From contig NZ_CP075170.1 in the NCBI RefSeq assembly GCF_024399315.1, positions 2,976,001 to 3,040,000 of the forward strand: a stretch of DNA of 64,000 bases, read 5' to 3'. The DNA is from Chryseobacterium sp. MA9. Lineage in GTDB: Bacteria; Bacteroidota; Bacteroidia; Flavobacteriales; Weeksellaceae. Position numbers and translations under genes: made by a program. Position 1 is the stretch's first letter. Each line of letters begins with the position of its first letter. Under the pieces are notes generated by a model, which was not told the origin of the DNA, ran no database searches, and was given only the letters and a program-made list of their open reading frames with translations. Of this stretch, positions 1 to 9,309 are shown one piece after another.

Positions 1-652
1 TTTCCGGATAGTTTGAGAAGTGAAAGACTCCATAGGTTTTACGGTGAGCTACAATGATCTCCATGATAGCTTCTGCCAGATCATTTGCATTGGTTGGCTG
101 CCCAAACTGATCAGCAACAATTCCCAATTCTTTTTTCTGAGAGAAAAGATTCAGCATTGTTTTCACAAAGTTCTTATTGAACTCTGAGTACAGCCATGAG
201 GTTCTCAGGATAATTGTCTTAGGGTTAATTTCCAGAGCAAGTTCTTCTCCTTTTCTTTTTGATTCTCCATATACTCCTATCGGGTTTGTAAAATCGTCTT
301 CAGAATATGGAAGGTTTGTGGTCCCATCAAAAACATAGTCTGTAGAAACATGAATCAGAGTAGTTTTATAATCTGCACAAGCCTGGGCAAGATGAGCTAC
401 ACCGTCTGCATTTACAGCAAAGGCTTTTTCTTTTTCGGTTTCAGCCAGATCTACCGCTGTGTATGCTGAAGCATTAATGCAGTAATCAGGTTTGTTATCA
501 TAAAAGAAGTCATTCACCTGGTCTTCATTGGTAACATCAAGAGTGGATGAGTCTGTAAATAAGAATTCATATTGATGTTCAAAATCTGGAGCTATTTTTC
601 TAATGCAGTTTCCCAATTGTCCGTTGCTTCCTATTACTGCTATTTTTTTCAT
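1..652 (-). CDS. rfbD: dTDP-4-dehydrorhamnose reductase, 3' part cut by window edge
   Basis: The frame is open from an ATG at 652 to the window edge, so the C-terminal end of the protein is missing. The translation begins MKKIAVIGSNGQLGN, a Rossmann GxxGQLG nucleotide-binding motif typical of RmlD. It continues with an extended-SDR pattern: STDYVFDG, then YGESKRKGE, which carries the catalytic Tyr-x3-Lys. The enzyme reduces dTDP-4-keto-rhamnose with NAD(P)H in the last step of dTDP-L-rhamnose synthesis. A role in surface polysaccharide fits the exopolysaccharide operon a few kb away. The gene probably belongs to a longer rml or polysaccharide cluster to the left. Family assignment is firm; substrate is by family. 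Confidence 0.88.
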   Translation of the reverse strand, partial: MKKIAVIGSNGQLGNCIRKIAPDFEHQYEFLFTDSSTLDVTNEDQVNDFFYDNKPDYCINASAYTAVDLAETEKEKAFAVNADGVAHLAQACADYKTTLIHVSTDYVFDGTTNLPYSEDDFTNPIGVYGESKRKGEELALEINPKTIILRTSWLYSEFNKNFVKTMLNLFSQKKELGIVADQFGQPTNANDLAEAIMEIIVAHRKTYGVFHFSNYPE

Positions 653-700
653 TTATATATTATTAATTTTTAAGTTGGAATCTTCAATAAGAGTTGCTGA

Positions 701-1186
701 TTAAGAATTTTTTGCATTTTGGCTTCTTAAAAACTTCACTCTGGACTGGAAGTCTTTCTGAATCAAATCTACATAAAACTTGTCGAAAATTTCTTTGACA
801 TCTTCGGGATGAACTTCAGATTTTCTTGTTTTAACATTGAAATAAATAACAGTTACCCAAAGTACAGCATGAATTGTCTTTTCATCTAAGCTTTTCATCA
901 GGATTTCTACTTTTGCAGTTCTATCCTGTACATCGATGGTTTTGCTGCTGATTACAACCTGAGTGTTATATCTTACTTCTTTTAAATAGGCTATTTCATT
1001 TTGAATGGCAATCCAGGTACAGCCGGTTTTCTTGGTATATTCTTCATAGGTAAATCCATAGAAAGTTTCTACATGATCTTCTCTGGCATTGAACATATAA
1101 TCAAGATATTTTACATTATTCAAATGTCCGATCGGATCGCAGTCACTAAACCTAACTTTTACCGTAGTTGATACTTCTTTTTCCAT
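701..1186 (-). CDS. Acyl-CoA thioesterase, 4HBT hotdog family
   Basis: 161 residues, the usual size of a YbgC/FadM-like single-hotdog thioesterase. The N-terminal stretch VRFSDCDPIGHLNNVKYLDY is the family signature, with the catalytic Asp in SDCDPIGHLNN. It should hydrolyse acyl-CoA (or acyl-ACP) thioesters in the cytoplasm; the chain-length preference cannot be read. The ATG at 1186 is used because the signature lies 14 residues in. It sits between ompH and rfbD on the same strand, with a terminator-like hairpin at 1203-1225 separating it from the upstream ompH gene. It is not clearly linked to the flexirubin locus, although a similar hotdog lies at 40505. Confidence 0.82.
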   Translation of the reverse strand: MEKEVSTTVKVRFSDCDPIGHLNNVKYLDYMFNAREDHVETFYGFTYEEYTKKTGCTWIAIQNEIAYLKEVRYNTQVVISSKTIDVQDRTAKVEILMKSLDEKTIHAVLWVTVIYFNVKTRKSEVHPEDVKEIFDKFYVDLIQKDFQSRVKFLRSQNAKNS

Positions 1187-1202
1187 TCCGCAAAAATAAA
1201 AA

Positions 1203-1225
1203 AACCACCTCTAATAGAGATGGTT
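1203..1225 (-). terminator. Rho-independent terminator after the bamA-ompH operon
   Basis: Inverted repeat AACCA-c-CTCT / AGAG-a-TGGTT with a short AT loop and a run of A on the plus strand just left of it, which is a U-run in the minus-strand transcript. It follows the stop of the ompH gene ending at 1257. Confidence 0.6.
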
Positions 1226-1256
1226 AGTTTTATAAATCTTTGTTAATTTGCTGAAA

Positions 1257-1760
1257 TTATTGAACTCCAAGTTCTTTCTTTACAGCTGGAGTAGCATCTG
1301 GTCCTGCTTTATAAAGGAATGCAGTTGAGTTAGCATCCATAATATAATCGTATCCGTTAGCTTTAGCTACTTTTTCTACTGCATCGTTCAGTTTTTTCTC
1401 AACTGGTCCGAAAGCCAAATCCTGCTTAGCTTGTAGATCTTTTTGAGCTTTATCCTGCATTTGTTGGATTTCTTCAGCTAATTTTTTCATTTCAGCTTCT
1501 CTTGCTGCGTTTTCGTCAGCTGTTTTTTTCGGAGCTTCTGTTTGATATTGCTGATATTTAGTTTGAGCTGCGTCAGCTTTTTTCTTAATCTCAGCTTGTT
1601 TAGTATCTAAGAATGTTTTAAGATCAGCATCTGCTTTCTTTTTCTCCGGCATAGCGTTAAGAACTCCCATTACATCTAAAGTAGCAATTTTTTGAGCTTT
1701 TGCCATACCTACAGATACAACCATCATTACTGCTGCAAATAATACACTTAATTTTTTCAT
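1257..1760 (-). CDS. OmpH/Skp-family periplasmic chaperone
   Basis: 167 residues with a signal peptide (MKKLSVLFAAVMMVVSVGMAKAQ, cleavage after about residue 22), followed by QKIATLDVMGVLNAMPEKKKA, the start of the Skp/OmpH fold. A long Lys/Ala/Gln-rich coiled coil (about residues 40-115) forms the tentacle, and NGYDYIMDANSTAFLY returns to the body strand. Skp trimers hold unfolded outer-membrane proteins in the periplasm for delivery to BamA, and bamA is two genes upstream in the same operon. A second OmpH paralogue immediately precedes it; such pairs are common next to bamA in Bacteroidota. Confidence 0.9.
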   Translation of the reverse strand: MKKLSVLFAAVMMVVSVGMAKAQKIATLDVMGVLNAMPEKKKADADLKTFLDTKQAEIKKKADAAQTKYQQYQTEAPKKTADENAAREAEMKKLAEEIQQMQDKAQKDLQAKQDLAFGPVEKKLNDAVEKVAKANGYDYIMDANSTAFLYKAGPDATPAVKKELGVQ

Positions 1761-1827
1761 AACTGGTAAATAAATAATTTAATTTGTTTTTAGATTTTAA
1801 AATATAGCAAAAGTTAATTTTTAAAAC

Positions 1828-2382
1828 TTATTTTTTGCTTTTGCTATTTGTTTTTTCCTTCTTGTCTGTTCCTTTCAGCAAAACAGACAATACTTTCTCG
1901 GTGTAATCATATTTTGACTGAAGGAAAATAACACTAATGTTATTGCTTTTATCAAGAACTATGCCCAATCCATTTTTTTCGGACATTGTTTTGATGGCTC
2001 CCCAGATCTGATCCTGAAAAGGCAGAACAAGGTTTGTTCTCAGTTTTGTAATCTCACCGTTAGCTCCAAAACGTAAGCTAGTAGTAGTTTTAATATTTTT
2101 ATCAAGGTCTACAACTTCTTTTTCTCTCAATTTAAGCTGGTCACCTATTAATAATACTTTTTCACTTTCAAAAGCAGCTTTTTTTCTTTCATATTCAGAT
2201 TGAAGACTTTGAAGTTCTGACTCCCAGGTATCGATCTGAGAATTCAGTCTTGCTTCAGCTTCTTTATACTGAGGTAATTTATTTAAAATTTCATTAGTAT
2301 CCACTACTCCTATTTTCTGGGCATTGCTGAATCCAAAAAGCAATAGTAATGCGAACGTGAAAGTTATTTTAAAGTGCTTCAT
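1828..2382 (-). CDS. OmpH/Skp-family periplasmic chaperone, second paralogue
   Basis: The start is the ATG at 2382 (MKHFKITFTFALLLLFGFSNAQ), which gives a clean signal peptide. The longer reading from 2427 overlaps the end of bamA and adds an unrelated charged N-terminus. The mature part begins KIGVVDTNEILNKLPQYKEA, parallel to the first paralogue, and continues with a coiled coil at about residues 45-110. The tail is Lys/Ser-rich (KKEKTNSKSKK). Its role is outer-membrane protein chaperoning with BamA. It begins 9 nt downstream of the bamA stop codon region. The two paralogues differ in arm length and charge, so they may handle different clients or form mixed trimers (inference). Confidence 0.88.
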   Translation of the reverse strand: MKHFKITFTFALLLLFGFSNAQKIGVVDTNEILNKLPQYKEAEARLNSQIDTWESELQSLQSEYERKKAAFESEKVLLIGDQLKLREKEVVDLDKNIKTTTSLRFGANGEITKLRTNLVLPFQDQIWGAIKTMSEKNGLGIVLDKSNNISVIFLQSKYDYTEKVLSVLLKGTDKKEKTNSKSKK

Positions 2383-2390
2383 ATCTGTAA

Positions 2391-4925
2391 TTATAATGTT
2401 TGGTTCATCAAGAAGTGGTTTCTCCATCCGGACTTATCACCTGATAATGTTTTATCAAGACCAAGTGCAAAGTCAAATCCGATCAATCCAAATGCTCCCA
2501 TATAAACTCTTACACCAATTCCGACTGATCTTTTCAATTGGAATGGACTGTAAGAACTCCATGAGTTCCATACGTTACCTCCTTCAGCAAATGTCAGTGC
2601 GTAGATTTTTGCAGTCTGGCTCATTGAAATCGGGTATCTCAATTCTAAAGTAAATCTGTTATAGATTGTACCACCACCTGTCTGAGTAATATCATCTGCC
2701 TGACCTCCTTCTGTACTGGCATTTTCATATCCTCTTAAAGGAATCAATTCTCTACCGTCATATCTACCTCCGAAAAGACCTGTACCTCCCATATAGAATC
2801 TTTCAAATGGCGGAGCTCCCAATTTACTGTTATATCCGTCCATGAATCCCATTTCCGCAGAAGATCTTAAGACAAGTTTCCCAACGATTTCGTTGTATAC
2901 ATCTGCCTTGAATTTAATCTTATAGAATTCCATCCACTTATACTTATCAATAGCTGACATTGTGGAATAATCTTTCTTTTTAAACAATGAGTATGGAGGC
3001 GTCAGTTTTGCTGAAAGCTCAATATTGGATCCCATTGTAGGGAAGATTGGGTCGATACCGGCTGAGTTTCTGCTCAATCCTAAGTTTACACTGAAGTTAT
3101 TGGCAGTACCGTTAGTTTCAGTAGTGTTTCCAAACTGGAATGGATAGTTATTGAAGTCATACTTCTGGAACTGTAATCCTGTATAAAGTGAGAAATAATC
3201 ATCCGGCCAGTTTAATAGTCTGTTTAAACCAGCCGAAGCAGAGAAGATGTTAAGCTTCTGAGCAGCTCCGTATTGATCTGTATATCTTACTCTTGAGTTG
3301 TTCAAACTTACAGAAAGGGCTGTTGCTCTTGTACCAAATAACCAAGGTTCTGTAAATGATACACCGTAGTTTTGGAAATACTGTCCTGCCTGCACCTGAA
3401 TAGAGAACGTTTGTCCGTCTCCCTGAGGTACTGGTTTGAAGTCCTTAAACTTAAGGAAGTTCTTTAATGAGAAGTTATTAAAAGTTAATCCTAAAGTACC
3501 GATGAAGCTGTTACCACCGTAACCTGCCTGCAGCTGTACCTGAGAAGATCCTTTTTCTACCAGCTTCCAGTTGATATCAACGGTATTATCTACCTGATTT
3601 GGCTGGATATCCTGACCGATCTGCTGAGGGTCAAAGAATGACATCCCTGCTAGATCGAAGTATGTTCTTTTAATTTCCGTTTTCTTGAATAGCTCTCCCG
3701 GTTTTGTTCTCAGTGCTCTAAGGATAACGTGGTCATGGGTTGTAGTGTTCCCCTGCCATGTTACTTTATTCCATGTAGCCTGCTCTCCTTCATTAATTCT
3801 AACTTCAAGGTTTACGGCGTCTCCTGATACTGATTTTTCAACAGGTGTAACATTAGAGAAAAGGTAACCGTTGTTCATGTAAACAGATTTGATATCTGAG
3901 TCATCTTCTTTACCTCCATCTTCTCCAACTTTTTTGTTGAATCCTACAGCATCATAAATATCTCCTTTTTTATATCCTAATAATCTCTGTAAATATTCTG
4001 TAGCGTAAACCGTATTCCCCGTGAACGTAACGTCCCCGATATAATATTTTTTACCCTCATTAAGTTTTACATTGATTTCGTAGTTATTTCTTTTGTTTCT
4101 CCAAACTGAATCTGAAACGATTTTCGCGTCTCTATATCCCAGGGAGTTATAATAACTGATAAGACTTTGCTTATCTTCTTGATATTTATCTTCAATGAAT
4201 TTTGAGGATTTCAAAATTCCACCAATACCGAAACGTTTTTGTTTTGTTTCTTTGAAAGCTTTGTTTCTAAGCTTTCTATCAGTTACATTTTCGTTTCCTT
4301 CAAATTCAATATGATCAATCTTAATTCTTTTTCCCTTCTCTACATTAATGGTCCAGTCTACTAAAGCAGGGTCTCCTGCATTTACTTTATCCTGAATGCT
4401 GATTTTGGCATCTGCAAAACCTTTTTTAATGTAATCTTTAGGAACATTTGTTTTAAGACTAGAAACTAAGTTTTGAGTAATCTTAGTTCCTGGTTTAAGG
4501 TTGTTATCCTTTGCCAGCTTTTCACTCTTAGATTTACCAATTCCTTTCCCTGCGAATTTCACTTCTCCAAGTTCTTTCAGATCCTGCAGGTGAAATTTCA
4601 GAACGATTGTCTGTCCTTCAATGCTTTGAACATAAACTTCCACTTCAGAAAAAGATTGGGTATCCCAAAGTTTTTTAACAGCATTGCTGATTTTCTGCCC
4701 CGGAATGTCTACGCTTTCTCCTTTAGTAAGACCTGTAAATCTTAAGATCTGAGCTGGTGTATATTTTTTTACCCCATCTACAACGATGTCTTTAAGTGTA
4801 TAAGTGCCTGCCTCATTTTCTGCATGAACAGCATTATTTACTTTTGTGCTGTCTTGTGGAGTTACTTGTCCATAAAAATGTGCAGAAGCAGCAAACATAA
4901 TGATGGGTAATAGTCTAAACTTCAT
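2391..4925 (-). CDS. bamA: Outer-membrane protein assembly factor BamA (Omp85)
   Basis: 844 residues. Signal peptide MKFRLLPIIMFAASAHFYGQ, then about five POTRA repeats (residues about 40-460), seen as alternating motifs such as YTLKDIVVDGVKKYTP and KRIKIDHIEFEGNENVTDRK. A C-terminal 16-strand barrel follows (about 470-844). It contains the conserved loop L6 region RGYENA in PLRGYENAST (VRGF in enterobacteria), and FERFYMGGTGLFGGR is barrel-specific. BamA inserts beta-barrel proteins into the outer membrane. The order uppS-bamA-ompH-ompH on one strand with short gaps marks an envelope operon. The barrel ends with a polar LMNQTL rather than a terminal Phe, as is usual in Bacteroidota Omp85 proteins. 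Confidence 0.95.
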   Translation of the reverse strand: MKFRLLPIIMFAASAHFYGQVTPQDSTKVNNAVHAENEAGTYTLKDIVVDGVKKYTPAQILRFTGLTKGESVDIPGQKISNAVKKLWDTQSFSEVEVYVQSIEGQTIVLKFHLQDLKELGEVKFAGKGIGKSKSEKLAKDNNLKPGTKITQNLVSSLKTNVPKDYIKKGFADAKISIQDKVNAGDPALVDWTINVEKGKRIKIDHIEFEGNENVTDRKLRNKAFKETKQKRFGIGGILKSSKFIEDKYQEDKQSLISYYNSLGYRDAKIVSDSVWRNKRNNYEINVKLNEGKKYYIGDVTFTGNTVYATEYLQRLLGYKKGDIYDAVGFNKKVGEDGGKEDDSDIKSVYMNNGYLFSNVTPVEKSVSGDAVNLEVRINEGEQATWNKVTWQGNTTTHDHVILRALRTKPGELFKKTEIKRTYFDLAGMSFFDPQQIGQDIQPNQVDNTVDINWKLVEKGSSQVQLQAGYGGNSFIGTLGLTFNNFSLKNFLKFKDFKPVPQGDGQTFSIQVQAGQYFQNYGVSFTEPWLFGTRATALSVSLNNSRVRYTDQYGAAQKLNIFSASAGLNRLLNWPDDYFSLYTGLQFQKYDFNNYPFQFGNTTETNGTANNFSVNLGLSRNSAGIDPIFPTMGSNIELSAKLTPPYSLFKKKDYSTMSAIDKYKWMEFYKIKFKADVYNEIVGKLVLRSSAEMGFMDGYNSKLGAPPFERFYMGGTGLFGGRYDGRELIPLRGYENASTEGGQADDITQTGGGTIYNRFTLELRYPISMSQTAKIYALTFAEGGNVWNSWSSYSPFQLKRSVGIGVRVYMGAFGLIGFDFALGLDKTLSGDKSGWRNHFLMNQTL

Positions 4926-4953
4926 TTTATCGAGTCTTTCTTTTCTTAAAATT

Positions 4954-5703
4954 TTATTGGCCTTTTACTTGCTCACCGGTTAAACCGTATCTTCTTTCTT
5001 TGTTTTGATAATCTACAATACATTGGAAGAAAATATCTTTGGTAAAATCCGGCCACAGAACATTTAAAAACTGTAGTTCTGCATAAGCGATCTGCCAAAG
5101 CAGGAAATTACTTATTCTTATTTCACCGCTGGTTCTGATCAGTAAGTCTACAGGAGGAAAATCTTTTGTATAAAGGTAGTTTTCAAATAAACTTTCGTTA
5201 ATATTTTCTATCTCTACTTTTCCTTCTTTTACATCAGAACTTATATTTTTAACGGCTTCAAGTATTTCATTTTGTGAGCCATAGCTTATAGCCAATACAA
5301 GGTTTCCTTTTGTGTTTTCTTTTGTGAGTTCTACCACACGCTCCAACTGCTCTTTTACTAAAGGAGGCAGTTTTTCAAGATTACCTATCACATGCATTCT
5401 CAATCCTTTGCTGAAGATTTCTTCTGCCTCAAGCAGTAAGGTTTCTACCAACAGGTTCATAAGTGTATTCACTTCTTCAGTTGGACGGCTCCAATTTTCT
5501 GAAGAGAATGTGTAAAGTGTTAAGTAAGGGATATTAATCTCATTACAAGCATTAATGGCATTTCTTACTGCATTAATGGCATTTTTGTGACCAAAAGTTC
5601 TTTCCTCGCCACGAGATTTTGCCCATCTTCCATTACCATCCATAATGATGGCTACGTGTTTTGGTAAATTCTCAGAATTTATTTTATCTTTAATCAACGA
5701 CAT
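4954..5703 (-). CDS. uppS: Isoprenyl transferase / undecaprenyl diphosphate synthase
   Basis: About 249 residues from the ATG at 5703 (MSLIKDKINSENLPKHVAII). The reading from 5712 would need a GTG and adds only three residues. Motif IMDGNGRWAKSRG holds the catalytic Asp and phosphate-binding Arg; TLYTFSSENWSRP and RTSGEIRISNFLLWQ are the other cis-prenyltransferase signatures. It condenses isopentenyl diphosphate onto farnesyl diphosphate in the cytoplasm to make the C55 carrier for peptidoglycan and polysaccharide. Located between the DUF6089 gene and bamA with very short gaps, consistent with co-transcription. Confidence 0.94.
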   Translation of the reverse strand: MSLIKDKINSENLPKHVAIIMDGNGRWAKSRGEERTFGHKNAINAVRNAINACNEINIPYLTLYTFSSENWSRPTEEVNTLMNLLVETLLLEAEEIFSKGLRMHVIGNLEKLPPLVKEQLERVVELTKENTKGNLVLAISYGSQNEILEAVKNISSDVKEGKVEIENINESLFENYLYTKDFPPVDLLIRTSGEIRISNFLLWQIAYAELQFLNVLWPDFTKDIFFQCIVDYQNKERRYGLTGEQVKGQ

Positions 5704-5704
5704 A

Positions 5705-6595
5705 TTATTCACAATAACATGGAGGTCTTCCGAACGAATACGTGAGTCCTAAACTGAAAGTATTCATCCAGTCGTTCGATCTTCCATCTCCAATATTTCT
5801 CTTTTTAATAAACTCTGCTTCTCTTTCCTTAGAAACTGCATAATAATTTCCTGACTGCAATAATGAACCTCCTGTTGCTGGGTCCAAAATATCTGTATTA
5901 AAAGAAGTTTTTACATCTTTGTCAAGGATCTTACTATGATCCAACTGATCTGTCAATGTATATCTGAATGTAGCTTCTGCAAATATAGCCCAAGAATGGT
6001 TGAATTTATACTTCAAACCCACCCCAAAAGGAATATGCATTGTTACTTTTTTTCCTAATGAATAATCTGTTTTCGTGGTGAAATCCAATTCATTAATTGG
6101 AGCCTGCGCCACACCATCTGCATCTCTTCTGAAATCATTCACAAGAGTTGCCTTAGGAGCATCAAACATCAAAGCACCAACACCTCCGAAGATATAAGGG
6201 CTTAGCATGCTGATCTGCTCATTATTTACCGGGAAAAAGTTATATTCAAACATTAAACTCGCCTCATACACGTTATTTTTTCCGTATGAGTTTCTATTTC
6301 TTCTATAATCTTCTTTCGCAGCTTTATCACTAAACTGAACCTGGTTGTATCCTAAATCCAATCTAACGGTCTGATGCGGGTTAAAATTAAATCTATATAA
6401 CAAACCTCCATAAAATGGGATGCCCCAATCTGACACTCTGTTTAAATCCAACGGCTTCTGTAAAATATAATTTGTCCTTCCTACATCTCCCACTAGGTTA
6501 CTCATACCTAGACGAACTCCCAATTCGTTTCTTTGTGCTTTAACACTTACCACTCCAAGGAAGGCAAGGAAGCTAAACAATAATTTTTTATTCAT
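5705..6595 (-). CDS. DUF6089-like outer-membrane beta-barrel protein
   Basis: The preferred start is the ATG at 6595 (MNKKLLFSFLAFLGVVSVKAQ, a clear signal peptide); the upstream Met at 6640 adds a non-secretory extension. The mature protein begins RNELGVRLGMSNLVGDVGRT and alternates aromatic and hydrophobic residues in barrel style (YGGLLYRFNFNPHQTVRLDL), ending in FSLGLTYSFGRPPCYCE. Proteins of this kind regularly precede uppS and bamA in Flavobacteriia. The biochemical role is unknown; an 8-stranded barrel is a reasonable inference. Upstream, 6638-6645 reads as a minus-strand TAnnTTTG -7 element (CAAATATA on the plus strand), with no good -33 match. Confidence 0.78.
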   Translation of the reverse strand: MNKKLLFSFLAFLGVVSVKAQRNELGVRLGMSNLVGDVGRTNYILQKPLDLNRVSDWGIPFYGGLLYRFNFNPHQTVRLDLGYNQVQFSDKAAKEDYRRNRNSYGKNNVYEASLMFEYNFFPVNNEQISMLSPYIFGGVGALMFDAPKATLVNDFRRDADGVAQAPINELDFTTKTDYSLGKKVTMHIPFGVGLKYKFNHSWAIFAEATFRYTLTDQLDHSKILDKDVKTSFNTDILDPATGGSLLQSGNYYAVSKEREAEFIKKRNIGDGRSNDWMNTFSLGLTYSFGRPPCYCE

Positions 6596-6779
6596 AAAAG
6601 AATATGGATTTATGGTTATTTTAAAATTTAATTTTTGCAAATATAAAACATTTTTATATTAATGATAATCTTAATGTTTAGTTAAAAATAAACAAAAAAA
6701 CATAATTTGTTATAAAGTAAACGGCAAAGTGGCAAAAATATTCTTTTTTTCATAGAATGAAAATACATTAAATATGAAA

Positions 6780-6802
6780 AAACCCCCATTAAATGAGGGT
6801 TT
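6780..6802 (-). terminator. Terminator of the exopolysaccharide operon
   Basis: Ten-base stem (AAACCC.. / ..GGGTTT) with one mismatch and a TAA loop, preceded on the plus strand by an A-run (6777-6782). It lies just after the stop of the Wzc-like gene at 6809. Confidence 0.65.
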
Positions 6803-6808
6803 AATGCT

Positions 6809-9307
6809 TTATTTTTTATTAAATAATACCTGTACTTTATTTCTGATCCTTATCAGCAATGGCTCTTTATAATTTTTATCCTCATCAAAATATCCGTAAC
6901 CATAGCCATATCCGTAGCCATAACCGTAACCGTAGCCCTGTTTTGTATTATAATCATTATAAACAAGTCCCAAATTATCAATCTCATCATTATGATACTT
7001 ATCCGTAATCATTTTCAGCATGTATTTTTCTGTGTATTCATGGCGCACAACATAAATATTGGCATCAGAATGCTTCATAAGCTCATATGAATCTGCCACT
7101 AATCCTACCGGTGGTGAATCTATAATAATAAAATCATATTTTTCTTTCAGTTCTTCTATAAATTTAATATTTCTCTGACTCATTAAAAGTTCAGAAGGGT
7201 TTGGCGGAATAGGTCCTGAAGTGGCAACATCCAGATTTGGGATTTTTGTTTTGTTGATAATCTGATCAATTCCTACTTCCCCGGTAAGATAATTTGAAAT
7301 ACCATATTTATTATCAATCTTGAAGTCTCCGAAGATTTTTGGTTTTCTAAGGTCCATACCCAGTAAGATTGTTTTTTTATCGCTTAATCCAATTACAGAT
7401 GCAAGATTAATGGAAATATAAGTCTTTCCTTCTCCTCCGATGGATGATGTAATTAATATGACTTTACCTTTTTGATCTTCATTATCTATCAAAAATCTCA
7501 TATTGGCTCTTATTCCCCTGAAAGCTTCTGATACAGATGATTTTGGCTGCTCCAGAACAGTAAGCATATTTTCATTATTGTTATTTCCAATAACCCCAAG
7601 AAGTGGAATTTTCGTGGCACTTAAAAGTTCTTTGATATTTCGGATCTTGTTATCAAACACTTCACCAATCAGGATAAATAATAGTGGAAGCAACAACATT
7701 CCTGAAATAATAGCCATTCTTGCCAATTTAACATTAGGCCCAATGGGTCTTTGTCCTAAATTTTTAGCCGGGTCAATAACCGTTATATCAGACTGATTGG
7801 TAGCCATTCTCATCTGGGTATCACTCTGTCTACCTAAAAGACTGTTATAAGTAGCTTCAATCATGTTATAACCTCTCTCTGCATCCAGATATCTTCTTTC
7901 TTTTTCAGGATAAGTTGCTAAATCAGAATTGGCACCAGCCATTTCACGATCTATTTTATTGATTTCTTCATAATATCTGTTATAATAGTTTCTCAAACTA
8001 TTGGATGACCCCATTCTTGCTTCATCAATAAGCCTGTTGATTTCTCTCATAGGTTCTGATGACGGCTTATAAATAGTGGCCATTTCTGCTTTTTTGGTAT
8101 ATAAAGCTTTAAGTTCAGAAACCGTTGCTGTGAAAACACCATCTTCGAAACCTGCCGCATTTGTTCCGATCATTTTATCGAAATTCTGAGACTGAAGTGT
8201 GTTCTTGATATTGTTCAGAGAACTGATCTTGCTAATGATATCGGCTTTTTTAGCTTCAAGTTCTTTTATTTTTTCGAGAGATTTTTCATCCCTGTCTTTA
8301 ATATTATAGAGTTTTTCAGAAGTCTTTAAATAATTAAGCACATTTGCGCTTGAATCAAGTTTTTTACGGATATTCCCAAGATTTTCTTTTAAAAAGATGT
8401 CTGTATTCTTATTAACGATATTTTTATCAGCAAGTCTCTTTTTCTGCAGTTCTGCAACAGATTTATTCAGGAAGTTAACTGTATTATTAAGGTTGTATCC
8501 TTTTTTAGTAATAATCATAATAGACCTGATTTCTTTATCAAAGTCTACTCCTGTGGTAGAAACGATTTCATCTACGCTCTGGTTTACAGAGCTCAGCTTA
8601 ATAATAATATTATCAAGCTTAATTTTTGTAGCAACAGGGTTTTGAAGCAGTCTGAATCTCAGGTTAGGCGAATTATACCATTCATTAATTTTGATGGTTT
8701 TATCTGCTGGTCTTTTATAAGAGTTAATGTCCTGGAACCCTTCTACTTCATAGTTGTATAAGCTTGTAGATTCTCCTTCTTCAGGTAAAATCACTTCATA
8801 AGCTCCATTTCCTTTTGGTATCAGCGTAATAGGATAATTGATCTGCTGAAGGTGCTTTTTATCAATCTGAAGAAAAACGGGTGAATCATCTTTGTCAAGG
8901 TAAGTAGATTTTATAAGTCCTTTGGTAGAATAGTTTACAAAAAGATCTAATTCTTTCACCAAAAACTCATTGTGAGATCTGGATAAAAGCATTTTCTTCA
9001 AATAAAGCCCATCCTGATTTCCTGTATCTCCCCAAATGAAGTTAATGGATTGGTTAGACTGAGTTGGCAGAAACTCTGAAGCTTTACTGGAAGTACTTAA
9101 TGATAAGTCTGATGCATAAATATTCTGTGCATAATATTTACTATATACCCACGCCATGGCATAGCCAATGATAAACATCAATACAAACCAGTACCAGTTT
9201 TTAAGAACCCTTCTTAAAAAGTGTTCTAAATCAAATAATGCAAATGTCCCGGATTTATCTTTCTGAGCATTATTCTTCTCTGCAGTGTTTACTCTTTCTG
9301 GAATCAT
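6809..9307 (-). CDS. Wzc-like polysaccharide co-polymerase and BY-kinase
   Basis: 832 residues. The N-terminal Wzz domain has one membrane segment near residues 38-55 (WYWFVLMFIIGYAMAWVY). A long periplasmic coiled-coil region follows, then a second membrane segment (about 540-560, MAIISGMLLLPLLFILIG). The C-terminal bacterial tyrosine kinase domain has Walker A (SSIGGEGKTYISINLA), A' (LLGMDLRKP) and B (FIIIDSPPVGL). The tail holds eight consecutive Gly-Tyr pairs before FDEDKNYKEP; tyrosine-rich tails are autophosphorylated in this family and cycle the kinase between oligomer and monomer during chain export. It starts one codon after the Wza-like stop. It partners the Wza-like lipoprotein and the Wzx/Wzy machinery. 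Confidence 0.92.
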   Translation of the reverse strand: MIPERVNTAEKNNAQKDKSGTFALFDLEHFLRRVLKNWYWFVLMFIIGYAMAWVYSKYYAQNIYASDLSLSTSSKASEFLPTQSNQSINFIWGDTGNQDGLYLKKMLLSRSHNEFLVKELDLFVNYSTKGLIKSTYLDKDDSPVFLQIDKKHLQQINYPITLIPKGNGAYEVILPEEGESTSLYNYEVEGFQDINSYKRPADKTIKINEWYNSPNLRFRLLQNPVATKIKLDNIIIKLSSVNQSVDEIVSTTGVDFDKEIRSIMIITKKGYNLNNTVNFLNKSVAELQKKRLADKNIVNKNTDIFLKENLGNIRKKLDSSANVLNYLKTSEKLYNIKDRDEKSLEKIKELEAKKADIISKISSLNNIKNTLQSQNFDKMIGTNAAGFEDGVFTATVSELKALYTKKAEMATIYKPSSEPMREINRLIDEARMGSSNSLRNYYNRYYEEINKIDREMAGANSDLATYPEKERRYLDAERGYNMIEATYNSLLGRQSDTQMRMATNQSDITVIDPAKNLGQRPIGPNVKLARMAIISGMLLLPLLFILIGEVFDNKIRNIKELLSATKIPLLGVIGNNNNENMLTVLEQPKSSVSEAFRGIRANMRFLIDNEDQKGKVILITSSIGGEGKTYISINLASVIGLSDKKTILLGMDLRKPKIFGDFKIDNKYGISNYLTGEVGIDQIINKTKIPNLDVATSGPIPPNPSELLMSQRNIKFIEELKEKYDFIIIDSPPVGLVADSYELMKHSDANIYVVRHEYTEKYMLKMITDKYHNDEIDNLGLVYNDYNTKQGYGYGYGYGYGYGYGYFDEDKNYKEPLLIRIRNKVQVLFNKK
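6890..6937 (-). repeat. Hexanucleotide Gly-Tyr codon repeat, 8 units
   Basis: Eight 6-bp units of Gly codon plus Tyr codon (GGN-TAY on the minus strand) at the 3' end of the Wzc-like gene. The units are degenerate at third positions. Gain or loss of units keeps the frame and changes the number of phosphorylatable tyrosines. Confidence 0.9.
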
Positions 9308-9309
9308 GA

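Noticed and set aside
2324..2653. Plus-strand ORF over the bamA/ompH junction
   Set aside because: Lies antisense to two solid genes and has no family features or codon bias; shadow frame.
5704..5712. GTG start for uppS at 5712
   Set aside because: The ATG at 5703 gives the conserved N-terminus and avoids overlap with the upstream stop; the GTG adds only three residues.
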